Assembly (NCBI GenBank): GCA_002332795.1
Contig: DDBP01000061.1
Location: forward strand, 1 to 14,580
Source: Anaerolineales bacterium UBA2029
GTDB lineage: Bacteria; Chloroflexota; Anaerolineae; Aggregatilineales; Aggregatilineaceae
Direction: 5' to 3'
Length of the DNA: 14,580 nucleotides
Below the pieces are notes generated by a model. The model made no database searches and was not told where the DNA came from. It saw only the letters and a program-made list of their open reading frames with translations. The position numbers and the translations under genes are program-made. This document shows positions 14,135 to 14,580 of the stretch, piece after piece (within the stretch, counting starts at the first letter, position 1; each line of letters starts with the position of its first letter).

Positions 14135-14580
14135 GTGGCTGATCGGGAAAGCCGCTCTGGGCTGCCAGCCATCTTCTTGGACTTCCGGTTGCTGATCCTG
14201 CTCTTCCTGGGATTGCGGCTCACCCTGGCGATCGTCTATCAACCGGCGCTGGTGTCGGTCGGCGAAGCAGACGGAACAATAACTCCGGTCGAGCGGGGAC
14301 TGAGCGCTTTCGGCGACCTCCCGTACTATTATCGGCTGGTGACGCTGGCCGACGGGGGTTTGCTCCCGTATCGAGATTACTGGTTTGAGTTTCCGCCGCT
14401 GGTCTGGTTGCTCTACCGGGGGTTGTACGTGATCGCCGGTCTGGGACACAGTCCGGACTATCCAGCCTGGGCTACCCTGGCAGGACTGACCATGACGGGC
14501 TGCGATCTGGGTGTCCTCTATGTGTTGCGCCGGTTGGCAGAACGGTTGCACGGATTGCAGACAGGCATGGCGCTGGCCTG
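14135..14580 (+). CDS. GT-C-type membrane glycosyltransferase (partial, C-terminus outside window)
   Basis: Reading from GTG 14135 gives 148 codons without a stop to the window edge. GGGGGA upstream is a good ribosome site, two bases separate it from the previous stop, and no ATG fits better. A first membrane helix covers about residues 17-36. The loop has GDLPYYYRLVTLADGGL (60-76) followed by PYRDYWFEFPPLVWLLY (78-94), the G-x-x-PYrDy-x-x-E-x-PP pattern common in GT-C/GT87-like mannosyl- and related transferases, with acidic residues Asp61, Asp81 and Glu85. The second hydrophobic stretch begins at about 89. It is almost certainly co-transcribed with the preceding GT-C protein, and both probably act in the same glycan or glycolipid pathway. 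The exact sugar is unknown. Confidence 0.8.
   Translation, partial: MADRESRSGLPAIFLDFRLLILLFLGLRLTLAIVYQPALVSVGEADGTITPVERGLSAFGDLPYYYRLVTLADGGLLPYRDYWFEFPPLVWLLYRGLYVIAGLGHSPDYPAWATLAGLTMTGCDLGVLYVLRRLAERLHGLQTGMALA

Noticed and set aside
1..14580. CRISPR array, tRNA, rRNA, insertion sequence, phage or toxin-antitoxin genes
   Set aside because: Looked for on both strands by eye; no regularly spaced repeats, no cloverleaf with TTCGA-type arm, and no transposase, integrase or toxin motifs seen.

Overview
The window is a compact, GC-rich stretch of bacterial chromosome with ordinary housekeeping and envelope genes. There are no tRNA or rRNA genes, no CRISPR array, no transposase and no phage genes. 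Gene style (a PspC/toastrack pair, an LPG-synthase-type flippase beside a HemY-like FAD oxidoreductase, paired M16 peptidases, a TDH-type threonine dehydrogenase, tandem GT-C membrane proteins) suggests a member of the Chloroflexota, perhaps Anaerolineae-like. That assignment is an inference from gene content and was not tested by any search.

Layout. 1-329 (minus) is the start of a GNAT acetyltransferase that runs off the left edge. 532-1871 (plus) is a two-gene envelope-stress-type operon: a PspC-domain membrane protein overlapping (ATGA) a membrane-anchored toastrack/LiaF-like protein. 1910-2436 is a self-contained unit with a good sigma70-type promoter, a ~180-nt leader rich in hairpins and GCTTTG repeats, an 82-residue SWIM zinc-finger protein and an intrinsic terminator. 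2508-6410 is an envelope-glycan block: a flippase-like multi-spanning protein, a translationally coupled FAD oxidoreductase, then a UDP-glucose/GDP-mannose dehydrogenase family enzyme with its own likely promoter. 6517-9531 holds two overlapping M16 peptidase subunits, one with the zinc site and one without, followed by holo-ACP synthase. 9641-10669 is an L-threonine 3-dehydrogenase-type SDR. On the minus strand, 12448-10701 holds a small acidic protein of unknown function followed by an MFS exporter. From 12633 to the right edge (plus) are two consecutive GT-C-type membrane proteins, the second cut by the window.

How the genes fit together. The flippase-like protein, the FAD enzyme, the nucleotide-sugar dehydrogenase and the two GT-C proteins all point to building cell-surface glycans or glycolipids from lipid-linked sugars, although the GT-C pair is separated from the others by unrelated genes. 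The M16 pair looks like a split heterodimeric protease: one subunit keeps the zinc ligands and the other keeps the R/Y pair.

No clearly new multi-gene system is visible. The parts most worth a second look are the SWIM mini-protein with its unusual leader, the palindrome over the flippase promoter, and the coupled flippase/FAD-oxidoreductase pair.
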